From assembly GCA_964535155.1 (NCBI GenBank), contig CAZHSR010000028.1, positions 1-12,180 of the forward strand: a stretch of 12,180 nt of DNA, read 5' to 3'. This document shows, piece after piece, positions 7,139 to 12,180 of the stretch. Under the pieces are notes generated by a model. The model was not told the DNA's origin. It did no database searches and saw nothing but the letters and a program-made list of their open reading frames with translations. Origin of the DNA: JAGPFW01 sp964535155 (GTDB lineage Bacteria; Patescibacteriota; WWE3; UBA101185; UBA10185). Numbering within the stretch: position 1 is the first letter of the stretch; every line of letters begins with the position of its first letter. A program made the translations under genes and the position numbers.

Positions 7139-7504
7139 TTATCTGCGGTTTCCACTGGATAATTTTGCAAAGGAAAAGATGAAGGCTAAAAATAACAGGC
7201 TTGTAATAAGCGTTAATAAGGAATAAATTTTTAGCCACGCAAGTCCTGTTGCAATTAAGCCAAAGAAGAAAGCCGTTTTTAAGCCCTTTCTGTAAATCTT
7301 TCTTGTATCTGTAAAAAATGATTGTTTTTTAATATTTATGAAAAAAGCAACTAAAGAGGCTATTAAAAAAGCTATGCCAAATAAAAGCACCAAAAAGAGA
7401 GGCTTTGCATAAATTACACTTGGATTTAAGTTGCTAACTACAGCAAATAATCCTCCAGTTAATAAAAGTATTAAAATCCCAACGGAATAAACAAACTTTG
7501 GCAT
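7139..7504 (-). CDS. Small four-helix membrane protein, unknown function
   Basis: I do not recognise a family. The 121-residue protein is mostly hydrophobic, with four probable transmembrane helices at about 6-24, 36-57, 76-92 and 94-112. A basic loop (KKQSFFTDTRKIYRKGLK, about 59-76) between helices 2 and 3 is probably cytoplasmic by the positive-inside rule. The tail SSGNRR is short and basic. The gene is the first of the minus-strand series, divergent from the response regulator across a 95-bp spacer. It ends 49 bp before the chosen start of the YopX-family gene. ATG 7504 is preceded by an extended -10 and no Shine-Dalgarno. Confidence 0.75.
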   Translation of the reverse strand: MPKFVYSVGILILLLTGGLFAVVSNLNPSVIYAKPLFLVLLFGIAFLIASLVAFFINIKKQSFFTDTRKIYRKGLKTAFFFGLIATGLAWLKIYSLLTLITSLLFLAFIFSFAKLSSGNRR

Positions 7505-7510
7505 ATAAGA

Positions 7511-7519
7511 ATTCTAACA
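7511..7519 (-). promoter_or_regulatory. Candidate extended -10 promoter of the small membrane protein
   Basis: The minus strand reads TGT-TAGAAT, then TCTTAT, then ATG 7504. The hexamer matches TATAAT at 5 of 6 positions and carries an upstream TGn, which can compensate for the poor -35. The 6-nt distance to the ATG predicts a leaderless transcript. Confidence 0.45.
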
Positions 7520-7599
7520 TCCTATTAAACCAGCCTCTTTAATAATTCCTTAATGATTCTGTGCTAAAGATTAGAGGTTTCTACCGAGATAGCTTATAT

Positions 7600-8280
7600 A
7601 TGCGGATTTTACTTGTGACAGAAGATTCTAATATTGCCCACACAGTATCCAAAAGTTTGGAACAGGAACATATTTTAGAGACTATTTCAGACCCTACAGA
7701 AGCCATTTACTTTGCCGAAGATTCTTCCTTTTCAGTTATAGTTTTAGATCAAAATATTTCCAAAATTCCTGCCGATGAAATTTGCTTTCAGATTAGGCAA
7801 AGGGGTATTGGCATTCCAATCTTATTATTAAGCAACGATTCGGAAGTTGTTACAAGAGTTTCCAGCATTGACAGGGGGGCAGATGTTTCCTTGCGAAGGG
7901 ATTTTGAACCTATTGAGTTATCTGCACAATTAAAGGCTCTTTTAAGACGCTACTCTCCAGAGACGCATTTGGATCAAGAATATAAAGTGGGGGATTTAGT
8001 TATTGATTTGTGGAAACGGAGTGTCTTTTTGAAAAACAAGTTGATTCCCATGAAAAGGCGAGAATTTAGTCTACTAGAGCTTTTTATCCTAAATAGAAAC
8101 CAAGTTTTAACTAGAGATAAGATTCTATGTGCCTTGTGGAAAGATTCTGCAAAAACAGATTCGAATGTAGTGGATGTCTATGTTTGTAATTTACGCAACA
8201 CATTAAAGGATTTAACAGGACTTGACCCTATAAGAACGGTTTATGGCTTGGGGTATATTTTTGAAGATTTGAATAGCTAA
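7600..8280 (+). CDS. Orphan OmpR-family response regulator with atypical receiver
   Basis: A 226-residue DNA-binding response regulator. The receiver domain covers about 1-117. MRILLVTEDSN holds the acidic pair E8-D9, D50 in VIVLDQ is the expected phosphoacceptor, and S78 in LLLSND is the switch Ser/Thr. The conserved Lys-Pro of 'GADDYL.KPF' is replaced: the sequence is GADVSLRRDF (93-102), with Arg at the Lys position and Asp at the Pro position. The C-terminal winged helix (about 128-222) is canonical, with KRREFSLLELFILNRNQVLTR, VDVYVCNLRNTL and IRTVYGLGYIF. ATG 7600 is chosen because MRILLVTED is the classic first strand. A GTG at 7561 would add 13 residues unlike any receiver. No histidine kinase is encoded in the window, so the partner is unknown. 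The gene is divergent from the membrane-protein gene and lies 120 bp before the ATPase gene. Confidence 0.9.
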   Translation: MRILLVTEDSNIAHTVSKSLEQEHILETISDPTEAIYFAEDSSFSVIVLDQNISKIPADEICFQIRQRGIGIPILLLSNDSEVVTRVSSIDRGADVSLRRDFEPIELSAQLKALLRRYSPETHLDQEYKVGDLVIDLWKRSVFLKNKLIPMKRREFSLLELFILNRNQVLTRDKILCALWKDSAKTDSNVVDVYVCNLRNTLKDLTGLDPIRTVYGLGYIFEDLNS

Positions 8281-8334
8281 GCTATTAGATAAAAATGCAG
8301 GCCATCCAGCTTTTTCATATTACAGTCCATCAAC

Positions 8335-8379
8335 GGACGCAAATAGGCATATTTCCGTCCACTTGTTGACGCAAATAGG
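8335..8379 (+). repeat. Three-copy 12-bp element, candidate operator of the ATPase gene
   Basis: GACGCAAATAGG occurs exactly at 8336-8347 and 8368-8379, a period of 32 bp or about three helical turns. An imperfect inverted copy, GACGGAAATATG, lies on the minus strand at 8348-8359. Copies one and two form a hairpin-capable dyad at 8335-8360: arms GGACGCAAATA and TATTTCCGTCC with one C-C mismatch and loop GGCA. The third copy begins inside the -35 and fills much of the spacer of the ATPase promoter, where a bound protein would block RNA polymerase. There is no T-tract after the dyad, so it is not a normal terminator. The binding protein is unknown. The upstream response regulator and the winged-helix region of the ATPase protein itself are candidates (inference). 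Confidence 0.6.
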
Positions 8380-8394
8380 ATTTTCTGCTAATAT
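8366..8394 (+). promoter_or_regulatory. Candidate sigma70-type promoter of the ATPase gene
   Basis: TTGACG (8366-8371, 5/6 to consensus), 17-bp spacer, TAATAT (8389-8394). The hexamer ends 6 nt before ATG 8401 and no Shine-Dalgarno is present, so a leaderless transcript is predicted. The -35 and spacer are overlapped by the downstream copy of the 12-bp element. Confidence 0.6.
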
Positions 8395-8400
8395 TCCTAT

Positions 8401-9534
8401 ATGATAAACCGCTACTACTCAAAAAAAATAGGAAATTATATAAAACCTAATAAAGTCCTAGTCCTTTATGGGCCAAGGCGTGTTGGAAAGACTACTTTAA
8501 TACAAAACTACATAGAATCTTTACCTTCCGATATGAAAATATATCAAAGCACGGGGGAAAATATACAGGTAAAAGATGTCCTAGAATCTTCTGATTTTTC
8601 AAAAATTCTTCCTTTTTTTAGCTACTACGATCTCGTTTTTATTGATGAAGCTCAAAAAATCGAGAATATTGGGCAAGGTCTAAAGATTTTAGTAGATCAA
8701 ATAAAGGGAATTAAAATAATAGCTACAGGATCTGCTTCTTTTGATTTATCAAATAAACTTGGCGAACCTTTGGTGGGAAGGCAAAATGTGCTAAAACTTT
8801 ACCCTGTAGCAGTCTCCGAGTTGGTAGAAAGTTATGGAGATGCTTTTGTGTATGAAAATCTGGACAATCTACTTATTTATGGAAGCTATCCTGAAGTAAT
8901 TACAAGCGACTCTTTTGAAGCCAAAATTGATTACCTAAACCAAATTCGTGATTCCTATTTATGTAAAGATATTTTGGAACTTGAAAATGTGAAGAGTTCT
9001 AAAAAAATCTATGACTTGCTTAGACTAATAGCCTTTCAGATAGGTCAGGAGGTTTCATTACAGGAACTTGGAGATAACCTTCAAATGGGCAAAAACACAG
9101 TGGAACGCTATCTAGATTTGTTAGAAAAGTCATTTGTCCTCATAAATTTACGAGGTTATTCAAAAAACCTTCGAAATGAGATTACAAAAACTTCCAGATA
9201 TTATTTTTATGACAACGGTATTAGAAATGCCCTTATAGGTAATTTCAATCCACTAGATCATAGGGATGATATAGGAAAATTGTGGGAGAATTTTTTGTTT
9301 ATTGAACGCATAAAAAAACAGGAATATTCAAAAATCCATGCTAACAATTATTTCTGGAGAACTTGGGATCAGAAAGAGATAGATCTTGTTGAGGAAAGAG
9401 AGGGGAAGCTGTTTGGATACGAATTTAAATATAGTAAAGATTCTTTTACTAGACCTAAAGAATTTATGGAAGCTTATCCTGAAGGCAGTGTGGAATTGAT
9501 TAACAAAGATAATTTTTTGGAATTTGTTTGCTAG
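8401..9534 (+). CDS. AAA-type ATPase with DUF4143 C-terminal region
   Basis: A 377-residue member of the large 'ATP-binding protein, DUF4143' family, common in prokaryotic accessory genes. The N-terminal ATPase has Walker A GPRRVGKT (24-31), Walker B LVFIDEAQ (78-85), a sensor-1-like ATGSASF (108-114) and a conserved GR (126-127). IYGSYPEVI (159-167) is also typical. A winged-helix-like segment follows (VSLQELGDNLQMGKNTVERYLDLLEKS, about 218-244), then the DUF4143 end with RYYFYDNGIRNALIG (266-280), LWENFLFIE (294-302) and a PD-(D/E)XK-like signature EIDLV (326-330) plus YEFK (340-343). The length is normal for the family and the protein looks intact. The biological role of the family is not settled; nuclease-like and toxin-antitoxin or defence roles have been suggested. 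It has its own promoter and operator-like repeats, and 49 bp separate it from the prenyltransferase gene. Confidence 0.9.
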   Translation: MINRYYSKKIGNYIKPNKVLVLYGPRRVGKTTLIQNYIESLPSDMKIYQSTGENIQVKDVLESSDFSKILPFFSYYDLVFIDEAQKIENIGQGLKILVDQIKGIKIIATGSASFDLSNKLGEPLVGRQNVLKLYPVAVSELVESYGDAFVYENLDNLLIYGSYPEVITSDSFEAKIDYLNQIRDSYLCKDILELENVKSSKKIYDLLRLIAFQIGQEVSLQELGDNLQMGKNTVERYLDLLEKSFVLINLRGYSKNLRNEITKTSRYYFYDNGIRNALIGNFNPLDHRDDIGKLWENFLFIERIKKQEYSKIHANNYFWRTWDQKEIDLVEEREGKLFGYEFKYSKDSFTRPKEFMEAYPEGSVELINKDNFLEFVC

Positions 9535-9547
9535 GATTTCTATAAGT

Positions 9548-9576
9548 TTGCAATAACAAAGGTAAAAACATATCAT
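9548..9576 (+). promoter_or_regulatory. Candidate promoter of the UbiA-family gene
   Basis: TTGCAA (9548-9553, 4/6), 17-bp spacer, TATCAT (9571-9576, 5/6), then 7 nt to ATG 9584. An AAAGG in the spacer lies 21 nt from the ATG, too far for a Shine-Dalgarno. A leaderless or nearly leaderless mRNA is predicted. Confidence 0.5.
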
Positions 9577-9583
9577 TGTATCA

Positions 9584-10531
9584 ATGAATCCTATTAGTCT
9601 GACTTATCAATTAATCCGCACAGCAAGGCCACGACAATGGCTAAAAAACTTAAGCCTTTTTGCGGCTCCTTTTTTCTCTGGACTACTTTTCACAGGGGAT
9701 GTCTTTAAACTGGCAATTTTATGTTTTATCGTTTTTTGTGCGATTTCATCGAGTGCCTATTTTATAAACGATATAAAAGATGTTGAAAAAGATCGTCAGC
9801 ATCCAATAAAAAGCAATCGGCCTATTGCTTCTGGAAAATTGCCTGTTTGGTTAGCCTGGGCAGTAGCCTTGTTTTTAATAACTTTTTCCTTAGTTTTTTC
9901 GCACCTTTTTATTGGAAGTTTCTTTACTTTTAGTGTCTTTGCTTACATCTTATTGCAAATTATGTATTCGGGATATTTTCGCAATGTCATTATTCTGGAT
10001 TCTCTAGTTGTAGCAACAGGCTTTGTTTTAAGGGTCTTCGCAGGAGGTTTGGGCACAAATACTTCCCTTTCTTCCTGGTTGGCACTGGCAACCATCGGTT
10101 TGTCTTTACTTTTAGCATTTGGAAAGCGCCGTTCAGAAAAAACTTTGCTTAAAAAGTACACGGATCCAGAAAATGCAGAAACTAGAAAAACTCTTCGTAG
10201 GTACCCAGATACTTTGCTAGATAGCATGATTTCTATGTCCTCTTCTATTGCAGTAATAACATATTCCCTGTTTACATTTCAGATAGCGCCACAAATGGCA
10301 GGAAGTACTATTACAAGTATTTTGCCTTCTACTTTAAAGAATCCCAAATGGATGATGTTGACAATTCCCCTAGTAATTTATGGGGTTGCAAGATATTTAT
10401 ATGTAATTTATGAAAAGGAAGATGCTGAATCTCCAGAAAGAGTTTTGTTGTCGGACATGCCTTTGTTGTTGACGGTATTACTCTGGGGATTTTTGGTTTT
10501 TGGAATTGTTTACATTATTCCAGGATATTAA
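9584..10531 (+). CDS. UbiA-family prenyltransferase, decaprenyl-phosphate phosphoribosyltransferase-like
   Basis: Integral membrane enzyme of 315 residues with about nine predicted helices. The first Asp-rich motif is NDIKDVEKDRQHPIKSNRP (62-80), giving N-D-x-x-D-x-x-x-D at 62, 63, 66 and 70. RTARPRQWLKNL at the start and YSGYFRNVIILDSLVVATGFVLR with VFAGG (about 128-155) fit the DPPR-synthase branch, where members transfer phosphoribose from PRPP to decaprenyl phosphate as the first step to decaprenyl-phospho-arabinose. FGKRRSE (179-185) and the RRYPDTLLDSMIS segment (205-217) also fit this branch. In Actinobacteria the next steps need DprE1 and DprE2; neither is in this window, so the end product is unknown. 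The lipid substrate could be another polyprenyl phosphate. The gene has its own promoter and converges on the PIN-domain gene, with stops 21 bp apart and no clear terminator. Confidence 0.88.
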   Translation: MNPISLTYQLIRTARPRQWLKNLSLFAAPFFSGLLFTGDVFKLAILCFIVFCAISSSAYFINDIKDVEKDRQHPIKSNRPIASGKLPVWLAWAVALFLITFSLVFSHLFIGSFFTFSVFAYILLQIMYSGYFRNVIILDSLVVATGFVLRVFAGGLGTNTSLSSWLALATIGLSLLLAFGKRRSEKTLLKKYTDPENAETRKTLRRYPDTLLDSMISMSSSIAVITYSLFTFQIAPQMAGSTITSILPSTLKNPKWMMLTIPLVIYGVARYLYVIYEKEDAESPERVLLSDMPLLLTVLLWGFLVFGIVYIIPGY

Positions 10532-10552
10532 AACTCTAAAAACAAGGAAACT

Positions 10553-11155
10553 TCAGATCTTTATCTTCTCCAAGGCTTTAGAAAGTTCCCTTGATTGCAG
10601 CTTTTCAACTTTTTTAAGGTGTTGATAGCAAGTATCAAATTTGGTTTCGTTATAAGAAATTAGCCAGAAGGATTTAGGGGCAGGAAATCCGTTGTCTTCA
10701 AAGTTTAGGACTCCTTTTGCCTCAAAAACACACGAAGGGAAGTCCTTCTTATTTCCAGATAATATCAAAGTTTTCTTTTGTGCAATAATTCTTCCCGAAA
10801 GCATGAGATCAACAAAAGAAACTCCCTTGGAACGGTTGTTAAGTGCATAAATTTTAGAAAGGATAAGAGCATTTTCTTGAATGCTTTTTCCAAGGGATAG
10901 CCCTGAAGGAGCTTTTTTAAAGAAGTCTTGTTTTATAAAACGCTCTCTTAAAAATCTTTGCTTTGGGGCATAAACATCTCGCATAAATTCAAATTCAGTA
11001 AGAGAATCAATAAGAAACGAAGACTTTTGGGCTAGCTCATTAAATAGTTGAAGTACAGGATCATGTCTAAAAATAAATCCCAAAAAGTCAGTGTCTACAC
11101 AAACCAGATGATCCAAAAGCTCCTGACAAAACCCTTCAGTTTTTAGCAGTCTCAT
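10553..11155 (-). CDS. PIN-domain protein, VapC-like toxin candidate
   Basis: A 200-residue protein whose residues 17-140 fit a PIN ribonuclease fold. LVCVDTDFLGFIF (17-29) gives the first acidic residue D21 (plus D23). LIDSLTEFEFMRD (48-60) gives E54. KGVSFVDLMLSGRIIAQ (110-126) gives D116, and LILSGNKKDFP (130-140) gives the final D138 with the family's typical 'T.N.KDF' form. The quartet needed for metal-dependent RNA cleavage is therefore complete. The ~60-residue C-terminal extension (FWLISYNETKF, then a basic helical tail) makes it longer than a standard ~130-residue VapC. ATG 11155 lies inside the end of the 48-residue gene upstream (20-bp overlap) and has no Shine-Dalgarno, which points to translational coupling. 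The first ~15 residues are not part of the fold, so a later non-ATG start is possible. Confidence 0.78.
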   Translation of the reverse strand: MRLLKTEGFCQELLDHLVCVDTDFLGFIFRHDPVLQLFNELAQKSSFLIDSLTEFEFMRDVYAPKQRFLRERFIKQDFFKKAPSGLSLGKSIQENALILSKIYALNNRSKGVSFVDLMLSGRIIAQKKTLILSGNKKDFPSCVFEAKGVLNFEDNGFPAPKSFWLISYNETKFDTCYQHLKKVEKLQSRELSKALEKIKI

Positions 11156-11282
11156 AGGAATTAGACAGACGAATAATTTTTAGCATTTCCTTGTAGGCAG
11201 CCTCTCTTGCTTTTTTGGAAGGCTTTTTTACCACTACAGAAAATTCGGCTATATGAGGTTTTACATTTTTAAAATTGATCAT
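11136..11282 (-). CDS. Small basic protein, candidate antitoxin of the PIN-domain protein
   Basis: A 48-residue frame from ATG 11282 to TGA 11136, reading MINFKNVKPHIAEFSVVV at the start and ending YETAKN. I recognise no family. It is lysine-rich, with a likely helix at about 22-40 (SKKAREAAYKEMLKIIRLS). Evidence that it is real: it starts 6 nt after a TAAAAT with a perfect TTGACA 18 bp further upstream, it fills the gap between alaS and the PIN gene, and its stop overlaps the PIN gene by 20 bp, the typical antitoxin-then-toxin layout. Antitoxins of VapC toxins are usually 70-90 residues with a DNA-binding domain. This one is shorter and no such domain is evident, so the role is inferred from context only. 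Confidence 0.6.
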   Translation of the reverse strand: MINFKNVKPHIAEFSVVVKKPSKKAREAAYKEMLKIIRLSNSYETAKN

Positions 11283-11288
11283 ATATTA

Positions 11289-11318
11289 ATTTTAGAATAA
11301 TAGGAATTGAAATGTCAA
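11289..11318 (-). promoter_or_regulatory. Promoter of the toxin-antitoxin-like pair
   Basis: On the minus strand, a perfect TTGACA (11313-11318) is followed by 18 bp and TAAAAT (11289-11294, 5/6), then TAATAT and ATG 11282. It is the best promoter match in the window. The 6-nt gap to the ATG predicts a leaderless mRNA. It fills the short gap after the alaS stop, so the pair can be expressed independently of alaS. Confidence 0.65.
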
Positions 11319-11332
11319 GACCCTATAATAAT

Positions 11333-12180
11333 TTAAGCTTCCACAAACCGCACATAAACCCTTACAACCCCTTTTCCCATTTTTTCCTGCTTATAAATAG
11401 AAATTGGCAATAATTCCGAAGTATTTTCCACATGGGGACCTCCACAAAATTCCTTACTAAAAGCCGTTTCCATTGAATCCCCGACATAATAAACTTTAAC
11501 TTTATCGCCATATTTATCCTCACTTAAATGCATTGCGCCTGTTTGCAAAGCCTCCTCTTTATCCAAAGTTTCAAATTTCACTGGCAATTTTTCCGCGACC
11601 GCTTTATTCACCAAATCTTCAACCTGTCGCAATTCTTCTGGCGACAATAATCGGTCAAAATTAAAATCAAATCTTATCCTTTCCGAATTTATATTGCTCC
11701 CTGCCTGAGTTGCATGACTTTGAGTCACTTGAATTAGCGCCGCATGCAAAAGATGTGCTGTTGTATGATATTTAACGGTTATTTCACTAGAATCTGCCAA
11801 ACCTCCTTTAAACTTTTTATCCGCACCTTCACGGGATTGTTCTTTGTGCTCTTCAACCAACTTTTTAAACAGATCCAAAAACTCCCCCGAATTTACTTGA
11901 ATTCCCTTCTCCTTTATATCCTCCAAAAAAATCTCTTCGGGATACCCTAAAGATTGATAAAAAACAAAGGATTGCTTTACCAGTTCTTGCATTGAGGGCA
12001 AATTATTAGCATCAACCGTTGCAAAAAACTTTTCCACCTCTCTAGAAGCCCTCTTTAAAGTCTTTCTAAATTTAGACTCTTCTTCCGCAAACATCTTTTT
12101 TATTGCGTCCTGCTTTTCTGGCAATTGGGGATACAGCCATTCAAACATTTCTACTACTATACCCACAAGCCCCACCGATA
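11333..12180 (-). CDS. alaS: Alanyl-tRNA synthetase, C-terminal part, 5' end beyond window; lacks C-Ala domain
   Basis: The frame is open to the right edge, so the 5' part with the catalytic core is outside. A GTG at 12175 is not a real start. Residues below are counted from that GTG. IVVEMFEWLYPQLPEK (6-21) with EESKFRKTL (32-40) is the mid-helical tRNA-recognition region. FVFYQSLGYPEEI (70-82) is the 'Y..YGFP.E' segment. FKGGLAD (122-128) leads into the editing domain, whose metal-binding HxxxH is H137/H141 (YHTTAHLLHAAL) and whose CxxxH is C244/H248 (FCGGPHVENTSEL). Both pairs are intact, so clearance of mischarged tRNA(Ala) is expected. The protein ends at VRVYVRFVEA, just after the editing domain, without the ~200-residue linker and DHHA1/C-Ala domain of standard bacterial AlaRS. 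Short forms like this are known in Patescibacteria. It is transcribed towards the toxin-antitoxin-like pair. Confidence 0.93.
   Translation of the reverse strand, partial: SVGLVGIVVEMFEWLYPQLPEKQDAIKKMFAEEESKFRKTLKRASREVEKFFATVDANNLPSMQELVKQSFVFYQSLGYPEEIFLEDIKEKGIQVNSGEFLDLFKKLVEEHKEQSREGADKKFKGGLADSSEITVKYHTTAHLLHAALIQVTQSHATQAGSNINSERIRFDFNFDRLLSPEELRQVEDLVNKAVAEKLPVKFETLDKEEALQTGAMHLSEDKYGDKVKVYYVGDSMETAFSKEFCGGPHVENTSELLPISIYKQEKMGKGVVRVYVRFVEA

Noticed and set aside
7090..7170. TTG 7170 start for the YopX-family gene
   Set aside because: It overlaps the upstream gene. The Shine-Dalgarno and family alignment favour ATG 7089; ATG 7119 remains a minor alternative.
7561..7599. GTG start 13 codons upstream of the response regulator
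   Set aside because: The added residues do not fit a receiver domain, while MRILLVTED from ATG 7600 is the typical beginning.
8272..8286. Palindrome AATAGC-TAA-GCTATT around the response-regulator stop codon, possible terminator
   Set aside because: The stem is only 6 AT-rich pairs and is not followed by a T-tract, so it is unlikely to terminate transcription.
10532..10620. Possible bidirectional terminator between the converging UbiA-family and PIN genes
   Set aside because: Only loose, interrupted complementarity (GGAAACTT with AAGTTCC) was found, mostly inside the PIN gene, with no clear stem and T-tract.
11333..12175. Split, free-standing AlaX-like editing protein starting at GTG 12175
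   Set aside because: The frame stays open to the window edge, and the first residues match the middle of AlaRS rather than an AlaX start.
1..12180. TGA recoding to Gly, as in Gracilibacteria and SR1
   Set aside because: TGA ends holA, the PIN gene and the 48-residue gene at sensible positions, and no in-frame TGA is needed to explain any gene.

Overview
The window looks like chromosomal sequence from a small-genome bacterium of the Patescibacteria/CPR type, possibly Microgenomates-like. This placement is inferred from gene content; no rRNA or tRNA is present to confirm it. The evidence is the AT-rich sequence, tight gene packing, a PrgI / TraC-like / VirB4 type IV secretion cassette next to a sortase, a very short HolA, a ProRS without an insertion editing domain, and an AlaRS that stops right after its editing domain. 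TGA, TAA and TAG all act as stops, so the code looks standard.

Left block, minus strand, positions 1-7504. In transcription order: a small four-helix membrane protein, a YopX-family protein, prolyl-tRNA synthetase (proS), then a compact series of PrgI-like membrane protein, TraC-like N-terminal-domain protein, VirB4-type ATPase, DNA polymerase III delta (holA) and a sortase cut by the window edge. Gaps range from 25 bp down to overlaps, so the block could be read as one or a few operons. The PrgI, TraC-like and VirB4 genes form the membrane and motor part of a type IV secretion-like machine. No relaxase, coupling protein or pilin is visible.

Middle block, plus strand, positions 7600-10531: an orphan OmpR-type response regulator with a non-canonical receiver, an AAA-type ATPase with a DUF4143 region, and a UbiA-family prenyltransferase resembling decaprenyl-phosphate phosphoribosyltransferase. 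The 120 bp between the regulator and the ATPase hold three copies of a 12-bp element, one inverted, overlapping a good sigma70-type promoter.

Right block, minus strand, positions 10553-12180: the 3' part of alaS, followed by a two-gene toxin-antitoxin-like unit. That unit is an unrecognised 48-residue basic protein overlapping a PIN-domain ribonuclease gene.

Across the window, several genes that start a transcription unit have a -10 hexamer only 6-7 nt before the ATG and no Shine-Dalgarno sequence. This predicts leaderless mRNAs. By contrast, proS and the YopX gene have clear Shine-Dalgarno sequences. I saw no CRISPR array, insertion sequence, rRNA, tRNA or convincing intrinsic terminator. 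No stretch longer than 300 bases lacks a gene.
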